A stretch of 64,000 nt of DNA from an uncultured Ferrovibrio sp. (GTDB taxonomy: Bacteria > Pseudomonadota > Alphaproteobacteria > Ferrovibrionales > Ferrovibrionaceae), in contig NZ_CALGPC010000015.1 in NCBI RefSeq assembly GCF_937960835.1, positions 1 to 64,000 of the forward strand, given 5' to 3'. Positions 8,037 through 17,663 of the stretch are shown here, one piece after another (within the stretch, counting starts at the first letter, position 1; each line of letters starts with the position of its first letter). Position numbers and translations under genes: made by a program. A model generated the notes under the pieces. It did no database searches and was not told where the DNA came from. It was given only the letters and a program-made list of their open reading frames with translations.

Positions 8037-11000
8037 ATGACTCACAACTCTGCGCCCGGCGAGAAGGCTCCCGCCTGGAGTGATCTTCCCCTCCCCTTCG
8101 ATGCGCAGGCCACCAAGCTCGGCTTCGAGGCCTGGGCAGAGGCATTGGCGGAATGCCCGGACCGCAGCCTTGCCAAGCGCCTGTCGGTGGCCGCCAGGAA
8201 AAAAGGGCCGAAGGCGCTGCTGTCCTGCTGGTTCGGCAACAGCCCCTATCTCACCCATCTGGCGCTCAACGAACTGGAGACGGTTTCCCTACTCCTTGAT
8301 TATGGCCCGAATACGGCCTTTGAGCATGCGATGGAAGGGCTGCGCGCGGCGGCAAAGAAGGCCAGCGGACCCGATGAGCTGGCCATGCCGCTGCGCCGCG
8401 CCAAGCGTCAGGTGGCTTTGGCCATCGCCAGCGCCGACATCGGCGGGCTGTGGCCGCTGGATCAAGTCACGGGAAATTTAAGCGACTTCGCCGCGCTGGC
8501 GGTGGACAGCGCGATGGCAGTGCTCCTGCGCGACGCGGCGGCCCGTGGGGAACTGCAACTGCCCTCGAAAAAAGATCCCTGCAAGGGCTCGGGCTTTGTC
8601 GCGCTCGGAATGGGCAAGCTGGGCGCACGCGAGCTGAACTATTCCAGCGACATCGACCTGATCATGCTCTATGACCAGGAGGTGGTGCGGTATACTGGCC
8701 GCAAGTCGGCGCTGGAATGTTTCATTGAATTGACGCGGCAGATGGTGCGCCTGCTCAGCGACCGCACCGAGGACGGTTATGTCTTCCGCACCGATTTGCG
8801 GCTGCGGCCCGATCCGAGCTCGACGCCGGTGGTGCTGTCGATGGCGGCGGCCGAGACCTATTACGAAAGCTTCGGCCAGAACTGGGAGCGCGCTGCGATG
8901 ATTAAAGCGCGCCCTGTGGGCGGTGATATCGAAGCAGGCCGCGGCTTTCTGCAGCGGCTGACGCCCTATGTGTGGCGCAAGAATCTCGACTTTGCTGCGA
9001 TTGAGGATATTCATTCGATCAAGCGGCAGATTCATACCCATCGCGGCCATGCCGAGATCGCGGTGGCTGGCCACAATATCAAGGTGGGCCGCGGCGGCAT
9101 CCGTGAGATCGAATTCTTCGCCCAGACGCAGCAATTGATTTCCGGCGGCCGCGACACGCGACTGCGCGTGGCGCCGACCTGCGCGGCGCTGCAGGCCCTG
9201 GTCGACACCGAGCGGCTGAGCCAAACGGTCTGCGATGAACTGAAGGAAGATTACGCCTATCTGCGCAAGGTCGAGCACCGCCTGCAGATGATCGCCGACG
9301 AGCAGACGCACACGCTCCCTGCCGACGAGCAGGGTCTGACGCATCTGGCCTGCTTCCTCGGCGAAAAGGATGCTGCAAGCTTCCGCGAACGCCTGCTGGC
9401 GGTATTGGCGCGGGTGAAGCGCCATTACGATGATCTGTTCAGCGAGGCGCCTTCGCTTGGTTCCGAGGTCGGCAACCTGGTTTTTACCGGCACCGACGAC
9501 GATCCAGAAACACTGATCACGCTGAAGGAACTGGGCTTCAGCGATCCGTCTGAAATCGCAGCGATGATCCGCGGCTGGCATTTTGGCCGCTACCGCGCCA
9601 TGCGCTCGGAGCGTGCGCGTGAAAAGCTGACCGCAATCATGCCTCAACTGCTGGAGGCTTTCTCGCGCACCGGCAGTCCCGACGTGGCGATTCACCGCTT
9701 CGATCATTTTCTCGCAAGTCTCCCCGCAGGTGTGCAGCTTTTCTCGCTCTTGCAGGCCAATCCGGAGGTGCTGGATACGTTGGCCGAAGTGCTGGCCGCC
9801 GCGCCGCAGCTGGCTGAGGCGCTGGCGCACAACAGCGCACTGTTCGACAGCCTGCTGGAATATGCCTCCCAGGAAGCGGTGTTTGATCGCGCGGCGCTGG
9901 CGACCAGTCTCAAGCGCCAGCTTTCGGCGGCGCGCGATTTTCAGGACGTGCTGGATTGGACCCGGCGCTGGACCTCCGAACTGAAGCTGCAGGTCGGCAT
10001 CGGATTGCTGCGCGGCCGGCTGGATGGCGAAGCTGCCGGTGCCGCGCTCAGCGCCGTGGCCGATGTGGTGCTGGAGGAACTGCTCGGCCATGTTTGCGCG
10101 GAATTCGAGGTGCAGCATGGCAAAATCCGCAATTCCAAGATTGCACTGCTGGGCTTCGGACGTCTGGGCAGCCAGGAACTAACCCTGGAATCCGATCTCG
10201 ATCTGGTGCTGATCTTCCAGTGCCCCGCCAATGCCGGGCAATCGAACGGGCCGCGTCCGCTGACGCCGGGCCTGTATTATGCCCGGCTTTGTCAGCGCTT
10301 CATCAATGCCATCACCGCGATGACCGGCGAAGGCCGGCTCTATGAAGTGGACATGCGGCTGCGGCCCAGCGGCAGCGCGGGACCGATCGCGATCAGCCTC
10401 GATGCCTTCGCCGAGTACCAGCGCCATGAAGCCTGGACCTGGGAGCATATGGCGCTGACGCGAGCCCGTACGATCTGCGGCACCCCTGCCTTGCTGAAGC
10501 AGGTGGAAACGGTGCGGCGCGAGGTGCTGACGCAGAAGCGCGACGATAAAAAGCTGCTGGCCAATGTCGCCAGCATGCGGCAACGCATGGCAGCCCAGCA
10601 TAAGCGCGACAACATCTGGAACCTGAAGCAGCAGCGCGGCGGTATCGTCGATGTGGAATTCATCGTGCAATACCTGCTGCTGCGCCATGGAGCGGCCAAG
10701 TCGGCAATCCTGCACAGCAATCCCATCGCGGCGCTAGGCGCGATGCAGGCGGCCAAGCTGATCGACCAGGACACGGCCTCATTGCTCATTGATGCCACCA
10801 AGCTCTACGCCACGCTGCTGGCGGTCAGCCGCCTAGCGGGCAAGGAAGAAGCCGGTGATCCCGAGGCATGGCCGCCGGCGCTGCGCCGTCGCCTGCCCAA
10901 GCTGGTCGGCGCTGCCGATTTCAATGCGGTGACTGCGCAGCTCTCGGCCACCCAGCAGGCCGTGCGCGCGCTGTTCGAGAGGCTGGTGGAAAAACCGGCC

Positions 11001-11090
11001 GCGCCGTATCTATCGTTGGCGGATTCCCTGAACCAATCTTCAGCGACACCGGGACAGAACGATCATGGCGACCAAGACCAAGAAAGCTGA
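8037..11090 (+). CDS. glnE: Bifunctional glutamine synthetase adenylyltransferase/deadenylylase
   Basis: GlnE attaches AMP to glutamine synthetase and removes it again, under control of the PII protein, so it tunes ammonium assimilation. At 1017 residues it has the full family length. Both nucleotidyltransferase domains are intact: the deadenylylase site around residues 190-215 (GMGKLGARELNYSSDIDLI) and the adenylyltransferase site around 703-728 (GFGRLGSQELTLESDLDLV). Each carries its DxD metal pair. The ATG at 8037 is the first good start. The stop lies inside the next gene, the peroxiredoxin, with a 26-nt overlap, so the two are probably cotranscribed. Confidence 0.96.
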   Translation: MTHNSAPGEKAPAWSDLPLPFDAQATKLGFEAWAEALAECPDRSLAKRLSVAARKKGPKALLSCWFGNSPYLTHLALNELETVSLLLDYGPNTAFEHAMEGLRAAAKKASGPDELAMPLRRAKRQVALAIASADIGGLWPLDQVTGNLSDFAALAVDSAMAVLLRDAAARGELQLPSKKDPCKGSGFVALGMGKLGARELNYSSDIDLIMLYDQEVVRYTGRKSALECFIELTRQMVRLLSDRTEDGYVFRTDLRLRPDPSSTPVVLSMAAAETYYESFGQNWERAAMIKARPVGGDIEAGRGFLQRLTPYVWRKNLDFAAIEDIHSIKRQIHTHRGHAEIAVAGHNIKVGRGGIREIEFFAQTQQLISGGRDTRLRVAPTCAALQALVDTERLSQTVCDELKEDYAYLRKVEHRLQMIADEQTHTLPADEQGLTHLACFLGEKDAASFRERLLAVLARVKRHYDDLFSEAPSLGSEVGNLVFTGTDDDPETLITLKELGFSDPSEIAAMIRGWHFGRYRAMRSERAREKLTAIMPQLLEAFSRTGSPDVAIHRFDHFLASLPAGVQLFSLLQANPEVLDTLAEVLAAAPQLAEALAHNSALFDSLLEYASQEAVFDRAALATSLKRQLSAARDFQDVLDWTRRWTSELKLQVGIGLLRGRLDGEAAGAALSAVADVVLEELLGHVCAEFEVQHGKIRNSKIALLGFGRLGSQELTLESDLDLVLIFQCPANAGQSNGPRPLTPGLYYARLCQRFINAITAMTGEGRLYEVDMRLRPSGSAGPIAISLDAFAEYQRHEAWTWEHMALTRARTICGTPALLKQVETVRREVLTQKRDDKKLLANVASMRQRMAAQHKRDNIWNLKQQRGGIVDVEFIVQYLLLRHGAAKSAILHSNPIAALGAMQAAKLIDQDTASLLIDATKLYATLLAVSRLAGKEEAGDPEAWPPALRRRLPKLVGAADFNAVTAQLSATQQAVRALFERLVEKPAAPYLSLADSLNQSSATPGQNDHGDQDQES

Positions 11091-11559
11091 AACCGCTACT
11101 CTTCAGATCGGAGATAAGGCCCCAGCCTTCGCCTTGCCGACCGATAACGGCGGCAGGATTTCGCTGAGCGAGCTCAAGGGCAAGATCGTCGTTTTGTATT
11201 TCTATCCCAAGGACGACACGAGCGGCTGCACCAAGGAGGCGATCGACTTCTCAGCTGCGAAAGCGAAGTTCGACAAGCTAGGCGCCGTCGTAATCGGCTG
11301 CTCGCGCGACAGCGTCGCCGCCCACGACAAGTTCAAGACCAAGCATAAACTCAAGGTGATTCTCGCCTCCGACGAGTCGGGCAAGGTCACCGAGTCGTAT
11401 GGAGTCTGGGTCGAAAAGAGCCTTTACGGGCGCAAATATATGGGCATCGAACGTGCGACATTTTTGATCGACCGGACGGGAAAACTCGCAGCTATCTGGC
11501 GTAAGGTGAAGGTCGCCGGTCACGTCGATGCCGTATTGAAGGCAGCTCAGGCGGTTTAG
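11065..11559 (+). CDS. bcp: Thioredoxin-dependent peroxiredoxin, Bcp/PrxQ type
   Basis: A thiol peroxidase of 164 residues that reduces hydrogen peroxide and organic hydroperoxides. The peroxidatic cysteine is Cys55 in DDTSGCTKEAIDF. The resolving cysteine found five residues later in E. coli Bcp is absent, as that position falls in KEAID. The only other nearby cysteine is in VIGCSRDS, so the enzyme is probably a 1-Cys type or resolves with a partner thiol. The gene overlaps the end of glnE by 26 nt. After its stop come 182 nt before the M23 peptidase. Confidence 0.92.
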   Translation: MATKTKKAETATLQIGDKAPAFALPTDNGGRISLSELKGKIVVLYFYPKDDTSGCTKEAIDFSAAKAKFDKLGAVVIGCSRDSVAAHDKFKTKHKLKVILASDESGKVTESYGVWVEKSLYGRKYMGIERATFLIDRTGKLAAIWRKVKVAGHVDAVLKAAQAV

Positions 11560-11741
11560 AATCAAGCGCTTGCCGCCTTTGTCCACATCCTGTGGATAAC
11601 TGCTGTGACATCCGTTAAGTATGTGTTCTGTCATATTAATTCGGAAAATATGACAGATTCTTCCTTGCATTAACCAAACCAAATAGGCCCTAATCGCTGG
11701 GCATTTGTAACGGCGATTCCGAGCATCAACCGGGGGGCTGA

Positions 11742-13139
11742 GTGACGCGACGCGCGAGACGACAATGGCGGGAGTTGCGCGACCGCCTTTTTCCAGAGCG
11801 GCAGATCATTTTCCGCAGTCGCGGCGACGTCCGTTATGTCGCCCTGTCGACCCGCGCCCAGTTGCTGCTGGCGACTGGCGTCGTGATGTTCGCCGGCTGG
11901 GTCGGCTATGCGTCGGTCAACGTCTTCTACCGGAATGCCATGCTCGATGCCCGCGACCGGCGGATCGCCGAACTGAGCCTCGCCTACGACCGCCTCGCCC
12001 AGGATTTCGAGAAGAGCCAGGAAAATTTCGTCGTCGCCTCGCGCGATCTGGAAGAGCGCTATCGCCGCCTCTACGACATGGCGATGAAGCAGCGCGCGCC
12101 TGCCCTGTCCCAGGGCGGCACCGCCGATGCGAGCAAGCCCGCGGCAAAGGCCAAGGAGCAGCCGGCAGCGGCAGCGGCGGCGGCTGAGGCTAAACCCGAG
12201 GCAAGAGCTGCAGACGCCGCCACGGCCACGGCCTCGCCCTCCCCTGCTCCCGCTCCCGATACGGCTATAGCCGCAGCGCCCGCCAATACCAGCGACAGCC
12301 GCACCGAGCTCGCCGCGATCGAAGATCTCGAAGGCATGCTGCGGGAATCGAAGGCGAAGCCGCCGGTTCCCGCGGTGAAGCCACGCGATATCGAAACCCG
12401 CCTGCTGGCGGTGCGTGGCCGCCAGCGCGAACTGCTCGATGAACTCACCCAGCGGACCGAAGCCAGTGTCGCTTCACTGGAAAAGGCGCTGAGCCGTACC
12501 GGCCTCGACATCTCCGGCATGTTGGCCCGCGCCGCCGAAGCCCGAGCCGATGTCGGCGTCGGCGGTCCGCTGCGAAGCCTGTCCGATGGGACCGGTGTCG
12601 CCGTCGCGTCGGTCAGCAACGATGCGATCGACCATGAGATGACCAACCTGGAAGGTCAGCTGGGACGCTGGGGGGAGTTGCTCGCCTTGGCGCAGCGTCT
12701 GCCCTTGGCTCATCCAATGACGAGCGAATACGAGATTTCCAGCAAATTCGGCCGCCGACTTGATCCTTTCACCAAGCAATGGGCCTTTCATGCGGGCATC
12801 GACTTCATCGGCCCCTACCGCGCTCCGGTTACGGCGACCGCACCCGGTGTAGTAGTTTTTGCAGGCCGCAAAGGCCCGTATGGTCGCGCTGTCGAGATCG
12901 ATCATGGCCTTGGCGTAAAAACGCGGTATGCTCATCTGAGCTCGATCAGCGTACAGACCGGCGACACTGTCGCCTTCGGTCGGCAGCTTGGCACCATGGG
13001 CTCGACCGGGCGCAGCACCGGTCAGCATCTGCATTATGAAATTCTTCTCGACGACGAGCAGGTCGATCCGGGCAAATTCATCGAGGCTGGCTACCATGTT
13101 TTCAAGCAGCAAGAAAACCAATCCAACGCCCGCCGTTAA
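11742..13139 (+). CDS. M23 family metallopeptidase, membrane-anchored, with coiled coil
   Basis: A LytM-type peptidoglycan endopeptidase of 465 residues. A basic cytoplasmic N-terminus leads into one membrane helix (around residues 38-60), then a coiled coil, an alanine/proline-rich linker (about residues 120-190), a second helical part and the C-terminal M23 domain. The zinc site is intact: His350 and Asp354 in HAGID, and His429 and His431 in QHLHYE. It starts with GTG behind GGGGGGCT. The gene overlaps the bactofilin gene by 44 nt, which suggests coordinated synthesis of a wall-cutting enzyme and its scaffold. Confidence 0.92.
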   Translation: MTRRARRQWRELRDRLFPERQIIFRSRGDVRYVALSTRAQLLLATGVVMFAGWVGYASVNVFYRNAMLDARDRRIAELSLAYDRLAQDFEKSQENFVVASRDLEERYRRLYDMAMKQRAPALSQGGTADASKPAAKAKEQPAAAAAAAEAKPEARAADAATATASPSPAPAPDTAIAAAPANTSDSRTELAAIEDLEGMLRESKAKPPVPAVKPRDIETRLLAVRGRQRELLDELTQRTEASVASLEKALSRTGLDISGMLARAAEARADVGVGGPLRSLSDGTGVAVASVSNDAIDHEMTNLEGQLGRWGELLALAQRLPLAHPMTSEYEISSKFGRRLDPFTKQWAFHAGIDFIGPYRAPVTATAPGVVVFAGRKGPYGRAVEIDHGLGVKTRYAHLSSISVQTGDTVAFGRQLGTMGSTGRSTGQHLHYEILLDDEQVDPGKFIEAGYHVFKQQENQSNARR

Positions 13140-13587
13140 GCAGGCTCCGCCATCGATCCTCTCCTCCGGTCTGACCGTGAACGGGGATCTCGTCAGCGAT
13201 GGCGAGGTGCAGATCGATTGTGTGGTCAATGGCGACGTCACCGCCGGCAAGCTGGCCATCGGCGAGAATGCCCGCGTGATCGGCGAGGTGGTGGCCGAGC
13301 AGGTACTGATCCGCGGCGAGGTGATCGGCCGCATCCGCGCCAAATCGGTCGAGCTCGACAAGAGCGCCAAAGTGCGCGGCGATATCTGGCATGAACTGCT
13401 GTCGATTGCCGCCGGCGCCAAGATCGAAGGCCTGTGCAAGTTCGCCGAAAATCCGCGTGAAACCGTGCCGGGCAAGCTGAGCGTCGTGCCCGCTGAGCCG
13501 GTGGATCTGGCTGAGAAAGCCGTCAAGGCGCTAAAAAATGGCAGCGATAATACGCTGCCGCTGACGGCGTCCGTCGCAACCAGCTAA
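13096..13587 (+). CDS. Bactofilin (polymer-forming cytoskeletal protein)
   Basis: A bactofilin of 163 residues. The middle is a right-handed beta helix with regular turns of the kind NGDVTAG, IGENARVIG and VEQVLIRGEV, flanked by short disordered ends. Bactofilins polymerise without nucleotides at the membrane and place cell-wall enzymes. The start is the ATG at 13096, inside the end of the M23 gene. Other bacteria also pair bactofilins with M23 endopeptidases (for example CcmA with Csd1 in Helicobacter). Longer readings from further upstream run through the M23 gene in another frame and are rejected. Confidence 0.9.
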   Translation: MFSSSKKTNPTPAVKQAPPSILSSGLTVNGDLVSDGEVQIDCVVNGDVTAGKLAIGENARVIGEVVAEQVLIRGEVIGRIRAKSVELDKSAKVRGDIWHELLSIAAGAKIEGLCKFAENPRETVPGKLSVVPAEPVDLAEKAVKALKNGSDNTLPLTASVATS

Positions 13588-14219
13588 TTGCCGAACGCGA
13601 ACCGTCCCCTTGGAGGAATCTGATCGCCGCCGCGATCGTGCGGGTCGCTGGGCATGAAGGTATGCCCGACATCGAGGATCAAGTATTCTTGGCTTGCGGC
13701 AGCAGCGCGCAATCCAGTTCCGCCGTGCCGTCGCGCTCTCCTGCCGCACCGTAGAACCGGTTGATCCAGGCGGCAATGACGCCGATCTCCGCATCGGGAC
13801 AGCCGATGGAATTCAGCCAGGCCGCATCCCGGGAGAAGTCATTGGCAAGCCTTCCAACCAATCGCGGCGTCAGTGCAGATAGCGCTGTCCAGCCGGCGCG
13901 AGACCACCTTTGCGCCGCGGTGTGGCACCTCCAGCAACACGATGCGGCGAAGCGGGAACGGGACTAGCTGACAGAGGCCCGCCCGCAGAATTTGTCCGCC
14001 AAGCGAATGGCTGATGAAATGCGTGCCTTGCTCATCGCGAAGGGATTCACATAGCTGGCGAAAGTACCCGGCCAGATCCTCGAAGCCATAACGCCGGCTG
14101 GGATAGCCTCACAGTTCACCACATCATGGCCTGCGGCCCACAAAGCCTTCGCCAACCGCGCCATGCTGAGAGTTGCGCGCGACAGCCCATGCAGCAAGAC
14201 GACGGGTTGGCGGCTATGA
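13584..14219 (-). pseudogene. Decayed alpha/beta hydrolase (lipase-like), several frameshifts
   Basis: No frame is open across this stretch, but consecutive pieces of one alpha/beta hydrolase can be read on the minus strand by changing frame. About 14185-14108 gives VVLLHGLSRATLSMARLAKAL and DVVNCE. About 14105-13842 gives YPSRRYGFEDLAGYF and the nucleophile elbow FISHSLGG. About 13886-13680 gives ANDFSRDAAWLNS and AAWINRFYG. A last piece near 13680-13610 gives EYLILDVGHTFMPSDP with the expected histidine. At least three frameshifts are needed, and no start codon is left after the prfB stop. It was probably the gene downstream of prfB. Confidence 0.75.
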
Positions 14220-14228
14220 GTGGCTCTC

Positions 14229-15345
14229 CTACGCCGCCTTCTCGCCGCCGCCAACGCGGGCGGCCAGTTGCGCGGCCATGAACTGGTCGAGATCGCCATC
14301 CAGCACGCCCTGCGTGTCGCTGGTCTCCAGCTCCGTGCGCAGATCCTTCACCATCTGATACGGATGCAGCACATAGGAGCGGATTTGATGCCCCCAGCCG
14401 ATATCGCTCTTGGCGTCGAACATCGCCTGCTTTTCGGCTTCGCGCTTCTGCAATTCCTGCTCGTAGAGGCGCGCCTTCAGCATCTTCATTGCCTCGTCGC
14501 GGTTGCGATGCTGGCTCTTATTGGTCTGGCAGGCGACCACGATGCCGGTCGGGATATGCGTGATACGGACGGCCGAGTCCGTCTTGTTGACGTGCTGGCC
14601 GCCTGCACCCGAAGCACGATAGGTATCGATGCGCAGATCCTTGTCCAGGATTTCGATCTCGATGGTGTCATCCACCACCGGATAGGCGCCGACCGAGGCA
14701 AAGCTGGTATGCCGCCGCGCATTGGAATCGAAGGGAGAGATGCGCACCAGGCGATGCACGCCGCTTTCATTCTTCAGCCAGCCATAGGCATTCGGACCGC
14801 TGACCTTGATGGTGGCGGATTTGATGCCGGCCTCTTCGCCTTCGCTCTCTTCGATGAACTCGACCTTGTAGCCCTTGCGCTCGGCCCAGCGCACATACAT
14901 GCGCAGAAGCATTGATGCCCAATCCTGGCTTTCGGTGCCGCCGGCGCCAGCATGCACTTCGAGGAAGCTGTCATTGGCATCGGCTTCGCCCGACAGCAGG
15001 CTTTCCAGCCGCGCCTTGGCAACTTCATCCCGCAACTGCTCGATGGCCTGTTCGGCTTCCGCGACGATGCCGCTATCGCCCTCGGCCTCGCCGAGCTCGA
15101 TCAGCTCGATATTGTCGGCCAGCGCCTGCTCAAGGCGGCGCTGGGTGCTGATCTGCCGGTCCAGCCGGTTGCGTTCGCGCATTACCGCCTGGGCATCGGC
15201 CGGATTGTTCCAAAGTGTGCTGTCTTCCGCTTTCGCGTTCAGTTCTTCGAGGCGTTTGACCGAGTTATCCCAGTCAAAGAGACCTCCTCAGCAGTTCAAG
15301 CGACTGCTGGATTTCATCGGCCATGGCCTTGATTTCGGCTCGCAT
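14229..15345 (-). CDS. prfB: Peptide chain release factor 2, with +1 programmed frameshift
   Basis: RF2 recognises UGA and UAA stop codons and releases the finished chain. The frame opens at the ATG at 15345, runs 23 codons to an in-frame TGA (15276-15274), and continues in the +1 frame from 15275 to 14229, giving about 371 residues. The slippery site is AGGAGG TCT CTT TGA C, the classical RF2 autoregulatory signal with an internal Shine-Dalgarno sequence. In the product, SPF reads the stop codon (RISPFDSNAR) and GGQ at residues 248-250 (GAGGQHVNK) triggers hydrolysis. A reader that ignores frameshifting would miss the first 23 residues. Confidence 0.96.
15273..15290 (-). promoter_or_regulatory. 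RF2 programmed +1 frameshift signal
   Basis: Read on the minus strand this is AGGAGG TCT CTT TGA C. The AGGAGG acts as an internal Shine-Dalgarno spaced three bases from the CTT slip codon, and the TGA is the RF2-specific stop. When RF2 is scarce the ribosome slips forward by one base and reads CTT then GAC. The arrangement matches the established prfB signal. Confidence 0.95.
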
Positions 15346-15420
15346 AGCAAACCCTTAAACTTCGATGTCGTGTTGCGGCCGGACCATACGGATTCCGGCC
15401 TGTTTCGTCAAATAATCCCG

Positions 15421-16173
15421 TTATCCCCGCGCCTGTCTGACCAGCTGGCGCATCGAATCGAGCGAAATGGCGCCCGGAATCAGCATGTCGCCGATCACAA
15501 AGCCTGGCGTTCCCTGCACACCGAGCTTTTGCGCCAGCGCCAAATTGGCCCGTAAAACCTGCTCCACCTTGGGGTTCGCCATGTCGGCCTTCAGCTTCCT
15601 GGTATCCAGCCCCGCCGCGCCGGCCATGCGGAAGACCTCGGTCTCGGAAAGCTGGCCGCGAAAGCCCATCATCGCATTGTGGAAGGCGAAATACTTCGCG
15701 CCCTTTTCCTGCTCCAGCGCCGCGATGGCCGCGCGCGATGCCACCACGCTGTCCGGCCCCAGCACCGGAAGTTCCTTCAGCACCAGCCGGATCTTGCCGT
15801 CTTCCTTCAACAGCGTCTGCAGGGATGGATGCACCTGCTTGCAGTAGCCGCAGCGGTAATCGAAGAACTCGACGATGGTCACGTCGCCTTTCGGATTGCC
15901 GGCTACATAGGAATGGCCATCCTCGAAAATCTCTTTCCTGTTCGCGGCGATAGCGGCGCGGGAGGCATTTTCCTGCGCTTCCTGCTGCTTGATCTCCAGG
16001 GCATTCATCGCCTCGACGAGAATTTCCGGATTGTTGACGAGAATCTCGCGAACCAGCCCCTGAAGGGCCGCCTTCTGCTCCGGCGTGAAGGGCTGCTGCT
16101 GGGCCGCAGCCGGCAGGGCGGCGAGCACTGCAAGCACAGGGAGGAAGGAACGTAAATAACGAAAGAACGACAT
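15421..16173 (-). CDS. DsbA-family thiol:disulfide interchange protein, exported
   Basis: A periplasmic thioredoxin-fold protein of 250 residues. Residues 1-24 form a signal peptide ending ALPAAAQQ. An N-terminal helical segment (about residues 28-85) resembles the extra domain of ScsC-like proteins and may support oligomerisation. The active site is Cys108-Gly-Tyr-Cys111 in DYRCGYC, with the cis-proline loop GTPGF later on. The ATG at 16173 follows GAGGAT at good spacing; the longer frame upstream has no signal sequence at its start. It lies downstream of the M48 peptidase gene on the same strand. Confidence 0.9.
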   Translation of the reverse strand: MSFFRYLRSFLPVLAVLAALPAAAQQQPFTPEQKAALQGLVREILVNNPEILVEAMNALEIKQQEAQENASRAAIAANRKEIFEDGHSYVAGNPKGDVTIVEFFDYRCGYCKQVHPSLQTLLKEDGKIRLVLKELPVLGPDSVVASRAAIAALEQEKGAKYFAFHNAMMGFRGQLSETEVFRMAGAAGLDTRKLKADMANPKVEQVLRANLALAQKLGVQGTPGFVIGDMLIPGAISLDSMRQLVRQARG

Positions 16174-16271
16174 GGGATATCCTCTATGGAACGGCCGCAC
16201 TATGCCTGCCCTGCGGCAAATCCGGCAAGCCACGAGAGCGTGAAGAGTATGCAAAGGTTGTCGTGTAACGA

Positions 16272-17663
16272 TCACCGGCGCTGCTGTTGCTGCTTGCGGC
16301 GCTCGTCTTTAGCGAAGGTGATGATGTCCTGCGCCCGCAGCCAGCCTGGGCTGCCCTCCTTCATGATATGAGCCGCACGCTCGGCCTGCCCCTGCGCATC
16401 GCGCAGGGCGCCGATTACCAGATAGCGCTCGGCGGAAGCCAGCGACGCCATACCGATATCGCCTTTGCGACCATAGGCAGTGGCAAGCTGCTGCCAGGCC
16501 GCGCTGTTATCGGGTTCGCGCAAGGTGACGGTCTTGAGAATGTCGATGGCTTCGTCCAAGCGGCTGTCGTCTTCCATGGCCACCAGCCGCTGTCCGACGC
16601 CAAAAGCGATCAGCGGCTCGTTTGGGGCCAGGCGATAGGCCTCGTTGATCGGCGGCAGCGATTCCGCCACACGGCCCATATTGAGCAGGATATCTGCCTT
16701 CAATTCATGGAAATAAGGATCGTTCGGGTATTGCTGGATCAATCCATCGGTCTCGCGCAATGCGCGGGGGAAATCCAGTGCGCGGTAATAGGCGAAAGCG
16801 CGGGCATAGCGGCCATAAAGGCTGGTATCGGTTTCCGGATACTTCCGCAAGGTGGCAGCCAGGCCTTCAAGATAGCCGACCAGCTTGGCCTGCATGCGTT
16901 TGAAGCGGTCGATGTTGTCCGGCGTATCCTTGGCGTTGCGCGACAGCGACCGCGAGAGACGCGATTCCAGCGCCGCCACGCGTTCCGGGGTCATCGGGTG
17001 GGTGCGGGCGTAAGGGTCCTGACGCGGCGCGGCGAGCAGGTCCTGATTGCCGATGATGCGCAAAAACTCGATCAGGCCGGAGATGGACTGGCCGCTCTGT
17101 TCCAGATAGGTCGCGCCGGCCTGGTCTGCAGCCGATTCCTGCGCACGGGTGAAAGCCAGAAAGCTGCGCTCGGCCACCTGCTGGCCGCCCAGTACGGCGG
17201 CGGCGGCGGCATCGCCCGACCCGGCAACGGCGGCAGCGGCGCCAAACAGCATCGACAGGATCATGAAAGTGCTGGCGTTATCGATGGCGTCGCCCATCCG
17301 GGCCAGATGGCCGCCGGCGATATGGGCGATTTCGTGCGCCAGCACGCCGATCACCTGGGCTGGCCGCTCGGACCGCATCAAAAGGCCGGTATTGACGAAA
17401 ATCCGCTGCCCGCCCGCCACAAAGGCATTCAGGGTCCGGTCGTTGACCAAATGCACGGAAATGGCGTCATTCGACAGGCCGGCGGCGGCGAAGAGTGGCG
17501 CGGCGTAAACGCGAATGGTATTTTCAATTTCGGCGTCGCGCACCAGAGAGGCACCGCGGCGCTGGGCCTCGGCTGCGGTCGGTAGAATCGCGCTGACGGT
17601 CGCCATTAGGACGGCACAGCCGATAGCGAGAGACTTGCGGATGACGGACCAGCGTACGGCCAT
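16272..17663 (-). CDS. M48 family metallopeptidase with TPR region (BepA-like)
   Basis: A periplasmic zinc peptidase of 463 residues. The signal peptide covers about residues 1-34 and ends AAEAQ. The zinc motif is His110-Glu-Ile-Ala-His114 (AHEIAHIAGGH), with a third acidic ligand in RAQESAADQAG. The C-terminal half is made of TPR-like helical repeats. This layout matches BepA/YfgC, which handles misassembled outer-membrane proteins; the same role is inferred. Its ATG coincides almost exactly with the divergent start of the lipoprotein gene, so at least one of the two starts may be misplaced. Confidence 0.9.
   Translation of the reverse strand: MAVRWSVIRKSLAIGCAVLMATVSAILPTAAEAQRRGASLVRDAEIENTIRVYAAPLFAAAGLSNDAISVHLVNDRTLNAFVAGGQRIFVNTGLLMRSERPAQVIGVLAHEIAHIAGGHLARMGDAIDNASTFMILSMLFGAAAAVAGSGDAAAAAVLGGQQVAERSFLAFTRAQESAADQAGATYLEQSGQSISGLIEFLRIIGNQDLLAAPRQDPYARTHPMTPERVAALESRLSRSLSRNAKDTPDNIDRFKRMQAKLVGYLEGLAATLRKYPETDTSLYGRYARAFAYYRALDFPRALRETDGLIQQYPNDPYFHELKADILLNMGRVAESLPPINEAYRLAPNEPLIAFGVGQRLVAMEDDSRLDEAIDILKTVTLREPDNSAAWQQLATAYGRKGDIGMASLASAERYLVIGALRDAQGQAERAAHIMKEGSPGWLRAQDIITFAKDERRKQQQQRR

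Noticed and set aside
8478..10118. A 546-residue open frame opposite glnE
   Set aside because: A shadow of the glnE reading frame, with an unnatural composition and no motif.
11591..11599. TGTGGATAA, an exact DnaA box, inside a TCCACA/TGTGGA inverted repeat
   Set aside because: A single box without further boxes, an AT-rich unwinding region or origin genes such as dnaA or hemE nearby does not support an origin.
15274..15276. In-frame TGA in prfB as a possible inactivating mutation
   Set aside because: The AGGAGG TCT CTT TGA C context is the normal programmed frameshift of RF2, so the gene is intact.
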